NCBI GenBank assembly: GCA_958423535.1 | Contig: CATZRJ010000032.1 | Span: 1 to 22,269 of the forward strand | Direction of reading: 5' to 3' | Length of the DNA stretch: 22,269 bases | Source: an uncultured Collinsella sp. | GTDB taxonomy: Bacteria; Actinomycetota; Coriobacteriia; Coriobacteriales; Coriobacteriaceae | Shown here: positions 6,583 through 12,800 of the stretch, one piece after another | How positions within the stretch are numbered: the first letter of the stretch is position 1 | Layout: each line of letters begins with the position of its first letter | The notes under the pieces: model-generated | Told to the model about the DNA's origin: nothing | Databases searched by the model: none | What the model saw: the letters and a program-made list of their open reading frames with translations, nothing else | Position numbers and translations under genes: made by a program

Positions 6583-7941
6583 ATGGCAGCAACTGAGCAG
6601 CTGTTCAACGTTCGTGAGCGCAAGCGCTTTGAACGTCACGACATTTGGGAGCGCATCGCCGAGAACGGCACGATTTCCGCCGCCGTCATGGTCTTCGCCG
6701 CCATCGCCGCCGTCATTTGCGCCAATACCGATGCCTACGAGGCCATCCATCACTTTTTGGAGACCCCGCTGTATGTGGGTCTGGGCAACTTTACGGCCGG
6801 TCTCACCGTTGAGCTTTTCGTCAACGACTTCCTCATGGCGATTTTCTTTTTGCTGGTGGGCATTGAGCTTAAGTACGAGATGACGGTCGGCGAGCTCAAG
6901 AATCCGCGTCAGGCCATGCTTCCCATGCTGGCGGCCGTGGGCGGCGTCGTCGTTCCCGCCTGTATCTACCTGATCTTCAACCATGCCGGCGCCCGCAACG
7001 GTTGGGCCATCCCCATGGCAACCGATATTGCCTTTGCGCTGGGCGTGCTGTCGCTTTTGGGCAACCGCGTGCCCAACGGCGTGCGCGTGTTCTTCTCGAC
7101 GCTCGCCATCGCCGACGACCTCATCTCCATCGCCGCCATCGCCATCTTCTACGGTCAGAGCCCCAATCCGTTTTGGTTGGGCGCCGCCGCGCTTGTGACC
7201 TGCGCGCTCGTGTGGCTCAACAAGACGCAGCATTACCGCCTTGCCCCGTATTCGGTACTGGGTCTGCTGTTGTGGTTCTGCATGTTCAAGAGCGGCGTAC
7301 ATGCCACGCTTGCCGGCGTCATCTTGGCCTTTACCATCCCGGCCAAGTGCGGCGTCAAGCTCGATAGCCTCACCGATTGGTTGGGCGAGTGCCTGCCGCT
7401 GCTCGATGACCGCTACGACGACGAGGCGCACATCTTGGGCCAGCATGACTTTACCGTCTCGACCACCAGGGTCGAGCGCGTCATGCACCGCGTGACCCCG
7501 CCGCTCATCCGCATGGAGCGTCTGATCTCCACGCCGGTCAACTTTGTGATTCTGCCGATCTTTGCGTTCGTGAACGCACAGGTTCGCCTAGTGGGCGTGG
7601 ACATGAGCACGCTGCTCACCGACCCGGTGACGCTCGGCGTGTACTTTGGCATGCTGCTGGGCAAGCCGATTGGTATCTTTGGCATGACGTTTGCCCTGGT
7701 TAAGTTTAGGGTCTGCGAGCTGCCGCATAACGTTAACTGGCACATGATTGCCGGTGTGGGCATTCTGGGCGGCATCGGCTTCACCATGTCGATCCTCATC
7801 AGCGGCCTTGCCTTCCCGACGGCCCAGTTTGAGGTTCTGGCTGCCAAGGCCGCCATCCTTGCCGGTTCGGTCACCGCTGCCGTGCTCGGTATGATCTACA
7901 TGAGCGTGGTCTGCAAACACCCCGCGCCCAAAGACAAGTAA
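6583..7941 (+). CDS. nhaA: Na+/H+ antiporter NhaA
   Basis: A 452-residue inner-membrane antiporter that exports sodium in exchange for protons, serving salt and pH homeostasis. The ion-binding aspartates are D178 and D179 in LAIADDL, with D148 in MATDIAFALG, matching the family's ATDIAFALG motif. ELKYEMTVGEL (95-105) is another NhaA signature. It is longer than the E. coli protein (about 390 residues) because of a soluble N-terminus of about 25 residues and a longer central hydrophilic stretch around 262-305. AAAGGAG lies 8 nt before ATG 6583. The leader has a terminator hairpin and an operator-like palindrome, so expression is probably conditional. Confidence 0.96.
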   Translation: MAATEQLFNVRERKRFERHDIWERIAENGTISAAVMVFAAIAAVICANTDAYEAIHHFLETPLYVGLGNFTAGLTVELFVNDFLMAIFFLLVGIELKYEMTVGELKNPRQAMLPMLAAVGGVVVPACIYLIFNHAGARNGWAIPMATDIAFALGVLSLLGNRVPNGVRVFFSTLAIADDLISIAAIAIFYGQSPNPFWLGAAALVTCALVWLNKTQHYRLAPYSVLGLLLWFCMFKSGVHATLAGVILAFTIPAKCGVKLDSLTDWLGECLPLLDDRYDDEAHILGQHDFTVSTTRVERVMHRVTPPLIRMERLISTPVNFVILPIFAFVNAQVRLVGVDMSTLLTDPVTLGVYFGMLLGKPIGIFGMTFALVKFRVCELPHNVNWHMIAGVGILGGIGFTMSILISGLAFPTAQFEVLAAKAAILAGSVTAAVLGMIYMSVVCKHPAPKDK

Positions 7942-7958
7942 AAGCATATACAAGTTTG

Positions 7959-7996
7959 AAAACGCCGCCTGTGGACACCATCACAAGCGGCGTTTT
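7959..7996. terminator. Bidirectional terminator between nhaA and the small minus-strand gene
   Basis: AAAACGCCGC (7959-7968) and GCGGCGTTTT (7987-7996) are perfect inverted copies around an 18-nt loop that can pair further (TGTG/CACA). The A/T flanks supply T-tracts in both directions. It separates the convergent nhaA and the small gene at 8028-8282. Confidence 0.8.
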
Positions 7997-8027
7997 AGTC
8001 AATGGGGACGTTCTTAAATGACTAGGT

Positions 8028-8282
8028 TTATTCCACCGTTCCGTAGACGGCGCCCCAGCCGTGGGCGGCCAAGGCGGAGTTGAGCTGGTCGCAAAGTGAC
8101 TGGCGGTCGTAGTAGCCGGGCGGCAAAAGGTTCACGATTTCCATGAGGTCGGGCGCCAGGTCCAAGATCTCGGCCTGCACGATGAGATCCAGGCGGTCGA
8201 TGGCGCGGCGGTCATAAAACAGTCCGTCGACCAGGCGCTGCAGGTCGCCGAATTCCTCGGCCTGGAACGATCCGTACTCCAT
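8028..8282 (-). CDS. Small conserved-looking protein of unknown function
   Basis: An 84-residue acidic soluble protein that I do not recognise. It begins MEYGSFQAEEFGDLQRLVDG and ends GWGAVYGTVE; no signal peptide, membrane segment or Cys motif is present. It looks largely helical, with a middle section rich in Leu, Ile, Asp and Glu (LDLIVQAEILDLAPDLMEIV). I judge it real because AAGGAGG lies 5 nt before ATG 8282, codon choice matches the neighbours and it has its own terminator. An upstream ATG at 8312 would add 10 residues but has no site. It diverges from the aminotransferase gene, 150 nt apart. Confidence 0.72.
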   Translation of the reverse strand: MEYGSFQAEEFGDLQRLVDGLFYDRRAIDRLDLIVQAEILDLAPDLMEIVNLLPPGYYDRQSLCDQLNSALAAHGWGAVYGTVE

Positions 8283-8385
8283 AGTGCCTCCTTGGGCGCC
8301 CCACACCGGCATGCGCGGCGATGTCGTAATTCATTGCGATGGACTTAATCTATCACGGCTTCATACCGTTGCGGCAGTGGCGGTC

Positions 8386-8391
8386 TATACT
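8386..8391 (+). promoter_or_regulatory. Probable -10 element of the aminotransferase gene
   Basis: TATACT lies 41 nt before the start codon in the divergent gap. The same hexamer precedes the tat operon (10191-10196). No matching -35 at 16-18 nt is evident; TTGCGG at 8369-8374 is too close. Confidence 0.45.
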
Positions 8392-8432
8392 TAGACGAAC
8401 TGCAACGTCCCGCTTCGCGAAAGGTCGCACCC

Positions 8433-9737
8433 ATGCAGACGATCTACCAGAAGATGGAAACCACCGAACTCGATGCCGCCATCGAGGCGCTCAAAGCCGA
8501 GGTCGCCGAGGTCAAGGCCAAGGGCCTGGCGCTCGACATGGCCCGCGGCAAGCCGTCGCCCTCCCAGGTGGACATCTCTCGACCCATGCTCGATATTCTC
8601 AATGCCGACGCCGATCTGCACGACGGCAACGTCGACTGCTCCAACTACGGCTGCTTTGAGGGCATTCCCTCGGCACGCAAGCTGGCGGGGGAGTTCCTGG
8701 GTTGCCCTGCCGAGCAGACGCTCGTACTGGGTTCGTCGAGCCTGCTAATCGAGCACGATATCGCCGGCATGTTCTGGCGCTGCGGCTCGTGCGGCAGCGA
8801 GCCTTGGGAGGCTTACGAGGCCGCGCACGGTGGCAAGAAGGTTAAGTTCCTGTGCCCTGTTCCCGGCTACGACCGCCACTTTGGCATCACCGCCGACTTG
8901 GGTATCGAGAACGTCCCCGTCGCGATGACCGACAACGGCCCCGACATGGACGAGGTCGAGCGCCTGGTTGCCGCCGACGACTCCATCAAGGGTATCTGGT
9001 GCGTGCCCAAGTATTCCAACCCCACGGGCATCACTTTTAGCGAGGACACTGTGCGCCGCCTGGTCGAGATGCCCACGGCCGCGCCCGATTTCCGCATCTT
9101 CTGGGACAACGCCTACTGCGTGCACGACCTGTACGACGAGACCGACGAGCTTGCCAACATCTTTGACCTCGCCCGCGCGGCGGGCACCGAGGACCGCGTG
9201 GTGGCCTTTGCCTCGACGTCCAAGATCACCTTCCCGGGCGCCGGCATCGGCTTTATCGGTGCGAGCCCCGCGGTTATCGCGGAGTTCTCCAAGCGCCTGA
9301 AGGCCGGCCTTATCAGCGCCGACAAGCTCAACCAGCTGCGCCACGTACGCTTCCTTCCCACCATCGAGGCGGTCAAGGAGCACATGAAAAAGCATGCCGA
9401 GTTCCTGCGTCCGCGCTTTGAGGCCGTCGAGCGCAAGCTCACCGAGGGCTTGGGCGACACAGACTGTGCCACCTGGACGCACCCCCGCGGCGGCTACTTT
9501 GTAAGCTTCGATGGTCCCGAGGGCTCGGCCCAGAAGGTAGCCGCGCTTTGCGCCGACCTGGGCGTCAAGCTCACGCCGGCCGGTGCTACCTGGCCCTATG
9601 GCAAGGACCCGCGCGACACCAACATCCGCATCGCGCCGAGCTATCCCACGGTCGAGGACCTGGAGGCAGCACTCGACGTACTGGTGCTGGCCGTCAAGCT
9701 TGTCGCTGCTGAGCTTGCTCGTGCCGAGCGCGCCTAA
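8433..9737 (+). CDS. Aspartate aminotransferase, subgroup Ic (AspT/Rv3722c type)
   Basis: A 434-residue PLP-dependent fold-type I aminotransferase that would interconvert aspartate/2-oxoglutarate and oxaloacetate/glutamate in the cytoplasm. The Schiff-base lysine is K264 in STSKIT. N196 in SNPTG, D225 and Y228 in DNAY contact the cofactor, and the Arg in NIRIAPSYP binds the substrate carboxylate. ARGKPSPSQVDIS (38-50) near the N-terminus is the hallmark that separates this actinobacterial group (C. glutamicum AspT, M. tuberculosis Rv3722c) from classical aspartate aminotransferases. The length agrees with that group. AAAGG is about 10 nt upstream of ATG 8433. The older family label (MocR-type aminotransferase) is an alternative; substrate preference is inferred. 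Confidence 0.87.
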   Translation: MQTIYQKMETTELDAAIEALKAEVAEVKAKGLALDMARGKPSPSQVDISRPMLDILNADADLHDGNVDCSNYGCFEGIPSARKLAGEFLGCPAEQTLVLGSSSLLIEHDIAGMFWRCGSCGSEPWEAYEAAHGGKKVKFLCPVPGYDRHFGITADLGIENVPVAMTDNGPDMDEVERLVAADDSIKGIWCVPKYSNPTGITFSEDTVRRLVEMPTAAPDFRIFWDNAYCVHDLYDETDELANIFDLARAAGTEDRVVAFASTSKITFPGAGIGFIGASPAVIAEFSKRLKAGLISADKLNQLRHVRFLPTIEAVKEHMKKHAEFLRPRFEAVERKLTEGLGDTDCATWTHPRGGYFVSFDGPEGSAQKVAALCADLGVKLTPAGATWPYGKDPRDTNIRIAPSYPTVEDLEAALDVLVLAVKLVAAELARAERA

Positions 9738-9766
9738 CGCCTAGGGCCCCGCAAGTCCGCGCCCAG

Positions 9767-9772
9767 TACTAT
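9767..9772 (+). promoter_or_regulatory. Possible -10 element of the STAS-protein gene
   Basis: TACTAT lies 31 nt before the start codon in the 66-nt gap after the aminotransferase gene. No -35 or upstream terminator is evident, so read-through from the aminotransferase gene is equally possible. Confidence 0.3.
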
Positions 9773-9803
9773 CCGCATTTTCGATACGTAAAGGAGCGTA
9801 TAC

Positions 9804-10118
9804 ATGGATTTGGGTATTTCCACCAACCCCACACCGGAGATCTACACCATTAAGGTAACCGGCGAGATCGATATCTCTAACGCCGATAGCCTGCGCAATG
9901 CCATTGACCTGGCGCTCGAGCAGCCCACTGAGGCCGTTGAGCTCGATTTTGCCCAGGTGAGCTACATCGATTCGACGGGCATTGGCGTGCTCGTGGGCGC
10001 CGCGCACCACGCGGTCGACCACGGTAAGCGCTTTAGCTGCACTAATGTGCAGCCCCAGGTGATGCGCGTGGTTCAGCTGCTGGGCGTCGACCAGGAGATT
10101 TCGATCACGGCGGCATAA
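9804..10118 (+). CDS. STAS-domain anti-sigma-factor antagonist (SpoIIAA/RsbV-like)
   Basis: A 104-residue single STAS domain. Proteins of this kind bind and neutralise an anti-sigma-factor kinase, and are switched off when that kinase phosphorylates a conserved serine. The serine is Ser57 in Y-I-D-S-T-G-I-G-V-L, an almost perfect match to the family motif. VTGEIDISNADSL (18-30) is the other signature. AAAGGAG sits 8 nt before ATG 9804. The usual partner kinase (RsbW/SpoIIAB) and sigma factor are not adjacent, so its partner must be encoded elsewhere. The neighbouring genes give no clue to the regulon. Confidence 0.92.
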   Translation: MDLGISTNPTPEIYTIKVTGEIDISNADSLRNAIDLALEQPTEAVELDFAQVSYIDSTGIGVLVGAAHHAVDHGKRFSCTNVQPQVMRVVQLLGVDQEISITAA

Positions 10119-10190
10119 TCTTTGCCCCCAAAAGGGCGTGCCGTTTGGCATATGTTTGTGATGCGCTCGGACGTTTTGGCGTCCGGGCGC

Positions 10191-10196
10191 TATACT
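10191..10196 (+). promoter_or_regulatory. Probable -10 element of the tat-hyp-top unit
   Basis: TATACT is 75 nt before the GTG start of the TatA/B-like gene. A perfect small hairpin CGGACG/CGTCCG (10168-10185) lies just upstream, where a -35 would be expected, and could be a regulator site or the end of the previous transcript. Confidence 0.4.
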
Positions 10197-10271
10197 TGAC
10201 CGAATGAATAGACGAGTTCCGGCCGAATGGCGCGGTGCGGGCTCGACTCACATCGAGCCTTGGAGGTATGT

Positions 10272-10853
10272 GTGTTTGGTATTGGAGAGGGTGAGCTCGC
10301 GATCATCGTGGTCTTCGGCTTTTTGCTGTTTGGCCCGGATAAGCTCCCGCAGATGGGCCGCACGATCGGCCGTGCCATCCGTCAGTTCCGCGAGACGCAG
10401 GAAAAGATGACGGCCGTTGTTCAGTCCGAGATCATCGATCCGGTAAGCGAGGCCGCGTCGGCTCCGGTCAAGCCCAAGAAGGCTGCCGTCGATGACGATT
10501 CCGATGCGGACGAGGATGCCGCCGGGACGGCTGCACCCGCAAAGAAGGAGACCTTTGCCGAGCGCCGTGCCCGCCTTGCCGCCGAGAAGGCTGCGAGCGA
10601 GGGTGCCACCGAGGGCGAAGGCGCTGCTGATGAGGCCGAGGGTGCAGAGCCTGCCGCCGCTGCTGCTGCCGCCGCCGAGCCCGAGCCTGCTGCAGAGCCG
10701 GAACCCGAGCCCGAGCCGGCAGAGCCCACGACGGCTGACCTCTACGCCCGTCGTCCCCGTAAGCGCAAGGCTGTCGTCGACCAGCTCGCTCGCGAGCTCG
10801 AGGCCGAGGACGACGCCGCTGCCGCCGACGCCCCGAAGGGAGGCGATGAGTAA
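10272..10853 (+). CDS. tatA: Twin-arginine translocase TatA/TatB-family subunit
   Basis: A 193-residue protein with the Tat plan: one N-terminal membrane helix (GELAIIVVFGFLLFGP, about residues 6-21), the hinge FGPDKLPQMG, then an amphipathic helix (RTIGRAIRQFRETQEK). The remainder is a charged, disordered tail very rich in Ala, Glu and Pro, including a run of eight Ala and alternating Glu-Pro pairs. It works with TatC to move folded proteins across the membrane. GTG 10272 is preferred: GGAGG lies 5 nt upstream and the protein then starts MFGIGEGEL, as expected. It overlaps tatC by 1 nt (TAATG). No second A/B paralogue is here, so it may serve both roles. The tail is long for TatA and more like TatB; the choice between them is open. 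Confidence 0.88.
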   Translation: MFGIGEGELAIIVVFGFLLFGPDKLPQMGRTIGRAIRQFRETQEKMTAVVQSEIIDPVSEAASAPVKPKKAAVDDDSDADEDAAGTAAPAKKETFAERRARLAAEKAASEGATEGEGAADEAEGAEPAAAAAAAAEPEPAAEPEPEPEPAEPTTADLYARRPRKRKAVVDQLARELEAEDDAAAADAPKGGDE

Positions 10854-11644
10854 TGCCTATCGGACCTGCGCGTATGCCGCTCTTCGATCACCTGGGAGAG
10901 CTCCGTCGCCGCCTGACCATCGTGGTCGTGTCGGTGTTCGCCGCCGCTATCGTGCTGTATTTCGCCACGCCCGTGGTGCTCGACATCTTGGAAGACCCCA
11001 TCCGCTCCTTTGTGCCAGACGGTAAGTTCTACATCACTACCACGCTCGGTGGCTTTGGCCTGCGCTTCTCGCTGGCCATCAAGATGGCCGTGGTCATGTG
11101 CACGCCCATGATCATCTGGCAGATTCTGGCATTTTTCCTGCCGGCGCTTCGCCCCAACGAGCGCAAGTGGGTCGTGCCCACGGTGCTCGCCTCGACGGTG
11201 CTGTTCTTCCTGGGCGCCATTTTCTGCTACTTCATCATCATTCCTGCGGGCTTTGAGTGGCTCATCGGCGAAACCTCGGCCGTCGCTACGGCGCTGCCCG
11301 ATCTGGAGAACTACGTCAACATGGAGCTGCTCTTTATGATCGGCTTTGGTGTGGCGTTTGAGCTGCCGCTCATCATCTTTTATCTGTCCGTCTTCCATAT
11401 CGTGTCCTACGCGGCCTTCCGCAGTGCCTGGCGTTTCGTGTACGTTGGCCTGCTTGTGGGCTCGGCTGTGATTACGCCCGACGGCTCGCCCGTTACGCTG
11501 GGCCTCATGTATGGCGCCCTGCTCTCGCTCTACGAGATTTCGCTTGCCATCGCCCGTGTGGTCATTACCGCGCGCGAGGGCAAGGAGGGCTTGTTCGTGA
11601 GTCGTCTGGACCTGTTCTCGGACGACGAGGACGACGAGGAGTAA
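10853..11644 (+). CDS. tatC: Twin-arginine translocase subunit TatC
   Basis: A 263-residue membrane protein with about six hydrophobic segments, close to the usual TatC length. TatC recognises twin-arginine signal peptides and nucleates the pore. The N-terminal MPLFDHLGELRRRLTIVVVS matches the family's H-L-x-E-L-R-x-R signature, and FELPLIIFYLS is the conserved F-E-x-P segment. The highly acidic C-terminus (DDEDDEE) is unusual but short. Its ATG overlaps the stop of the upstream Tat gene, implying coupled translation, and hypA starts 6 nt after its stop. Confidence 0.96.
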   Translation: MPIGPARMPLFDHLGELRRRLTIVVVSVFAAAIVLYFATPVVLDILEDPIRSFVPDGKFYITTTLGGFGLRFSLAIKMAVVMCTPMIIWQILAFFLPALRPNERKWVVPTVLASTVLFFLGAIFCYFIIIPAGFEWLIGETSAVATALPDLENYVNMELLFMIGFGVAFELPLIIFYLSVFHIVSYAAFRSAWRFVYVGLLVGSAVITPDGSPVTLGLMYGALLSLYEISLAIARVVITAREGKEGLFVSRLDLFSDDEDDEE

Positions 11645-11650
11645 ATCGGT

Positions 11651-12007
11651 ATGCACGAGGTTGGCATTGTCAACGGCATACTCGACACAGTGATTCGCGC
11701 GGCGCGTGGGGCGGGGGCCTCGCGCGCCGTTTTGGTAACGCTGCGTATCGGGGATATGACCGAGGTCGTGCGCGAGGCGCTCGACTTTGCGTGGGAGACG
11801 TTTCGCGACGAGGACCCGCTCACGCGCGGCTGCGAGCTTGCGGTAGAGGAGGTCCATCCGCAAAGCGAGTGTCTGGACTGCGGTGATGTTTTCGATCATG
11901 ACCGCTTCCACTGCCGCTGCCCCCAGTGCGGCGGCGCCAATGTGCGCCTACTGCACGGTCGCGAGCTCGACATCGCCAGTATCGAAATCGAAACCCCCGA
12001 CGATTAG
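11651..12007 (+). CDS. hypA: Hydrogenase nickel-insertion protein HypA
   Basis: A 118-residue metallochaperone that, with HypB, delivers nickel to [NiFe]-hydrogenase. It starts with the Ni-binding MHE motif (His2), which fixes the start. The zinc site is C74-x2-C77 and C90-x2-C93, with an extra Cys at 88. The length is standard. The ribosome-binding site GAGGAG lies inside the last codons of tatC, so it is transcribed with the Tat genes. No hydrogenase or hypCDEF is visible in the window. Confidence 0.95.
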   Translation: MHEVGIVNGILDTVIRAARGAGASRAVLVTLRIGDMTEVVREALDFAWETFRDEDPLTRGCELAVEEVHPQSECLDCGDVFDHDRFHCRCPQCGGANVRLLHGRELDIASIEIETPDD

Positions 12008-12062
12008 CCCGCTAGCCATCTGGTGACGGGGTATAAAGGGGCCAAAGTAAGGAGTGCCGAGT

Positions 12063-12746
12063 ATGGCCGAGAAAACGATTGATATCGCATCGCCGATTCT
12101 GTCGCGCAATGAGCGCCTGGCAGATCAGCTGCGTCAGCGATTTAAAGAGACAAACACCTATGTGATCAATGTGTTGTCGAGCCCCGGCTCGGGCAAGACT
12201 ACCACGATCCTGGGCACCAACGAGCGTCTACGTGACAAGGCCGGCCTGCGCTGTGCCGTCATCGAGGGCGATATCGCCTCGGATGTCGACGCCATCACCA
12301 TGAAGGAAGCCGGCATGCCCGCCATCCAGATCAACACGGGCGGCCTGTGCCACCTCGAGGGCAACATGATCATGGAGGCCGTTGACGCCTTCGACCAGGC
12401 TGTGGGTCTGGAAAACATCGATGTCATCTTTATCGAAAACGTGGGTAACCTGGTCTGCCCAGTCGACTTTGACCTGGGCGAGAACCTGTCCATCATGATC
12501 CTCTCGGTGCCCGAGGGCGACGACAAGCCCATCAAGTACCCGGGCATCTTCCAGCACGCCGGCGCGCAGCTGCTCAACAAGGTCGATGTGGCCCCGGCTT
12601 TCGATTTTGACATGGATAGGTATACTAAGACACTCGATGACCTCAATCCGCAGGCGCCGCGGTTTGCCGTGAGCGCGCGCAAGGGCGAGGGCATGGATGC
12701 CTGGTGCGATTGGCTCATCGGGCAGATTGAGCAAGCAAGGGCGTAA
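12063..12746 (+). CDS. hypB: Hydrogenase nickel-incorporation GTPase HypB
   Basis: A 227-residue SIMIBI-class GTPase that drives nickel transfer during hydrogenase maturation. The P-loop is S-P-G-S-G-K-T-T (40-47), the switch-region metal site is C96-H97 in TGGLCHLEGNM, and C132 in NLVCPVDF completes it. The N-terminal CxxCGC motif and the His-rich stretch found in some HypB proteins are both absent. I chose ATG 12063, with AAGGAG 9 nt upstream, over the GTG at 12054 that would abut that site. A TATAAA at 12032-12037 in the 55-nt gap after hypA could be a weak internal -10. Confidence 0.95.
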   Translation: MAEKTIDIASPILSRNERLADQLRQRFKETNTYVINVLSSPGSGKTTTILGTNERLRDKAGLRCAVIEGDIASDVDAITMKEAGMPAIQINTGGLCHLEGNMIMEAVDAFDQAVGLENIDVIFIENVGNLVCPVDFDLGENLSIMILSVPEGDDKPIKYPGIFQHAGAQLLNKVDVAPAFDFDMDRYTKTLDDLNPQAPRFAVSARKGEGMDAWCDWLIGQIEQARA

Positions 12747-12800
12747 GTCGGCCGCCATACGGGCGGGCGTAGCCGCAGAGATACGAGATAGGAGCCTCTT

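Noticed and set aside
5356..7488. 710-codon open frame on the minus strand opposite ppaC and nhaA
   Set aside because: It spans two clear sense genes and two terminators, and the product has no recognisable domain or start signal.
10124..10160. Terminator after the STAS-protein gene
   Set aside because: GCCC/GGGC (4 bp) and TGCC/GGCA stems are too short and no T-run follows.
10640..10735. Repetitive GCC/GAGCC sequence, considered as a separate repeat element
   Set aside because: It is the coding sequence for the Ala-run and Glu-Pro tail of the TatA/B-like protein.
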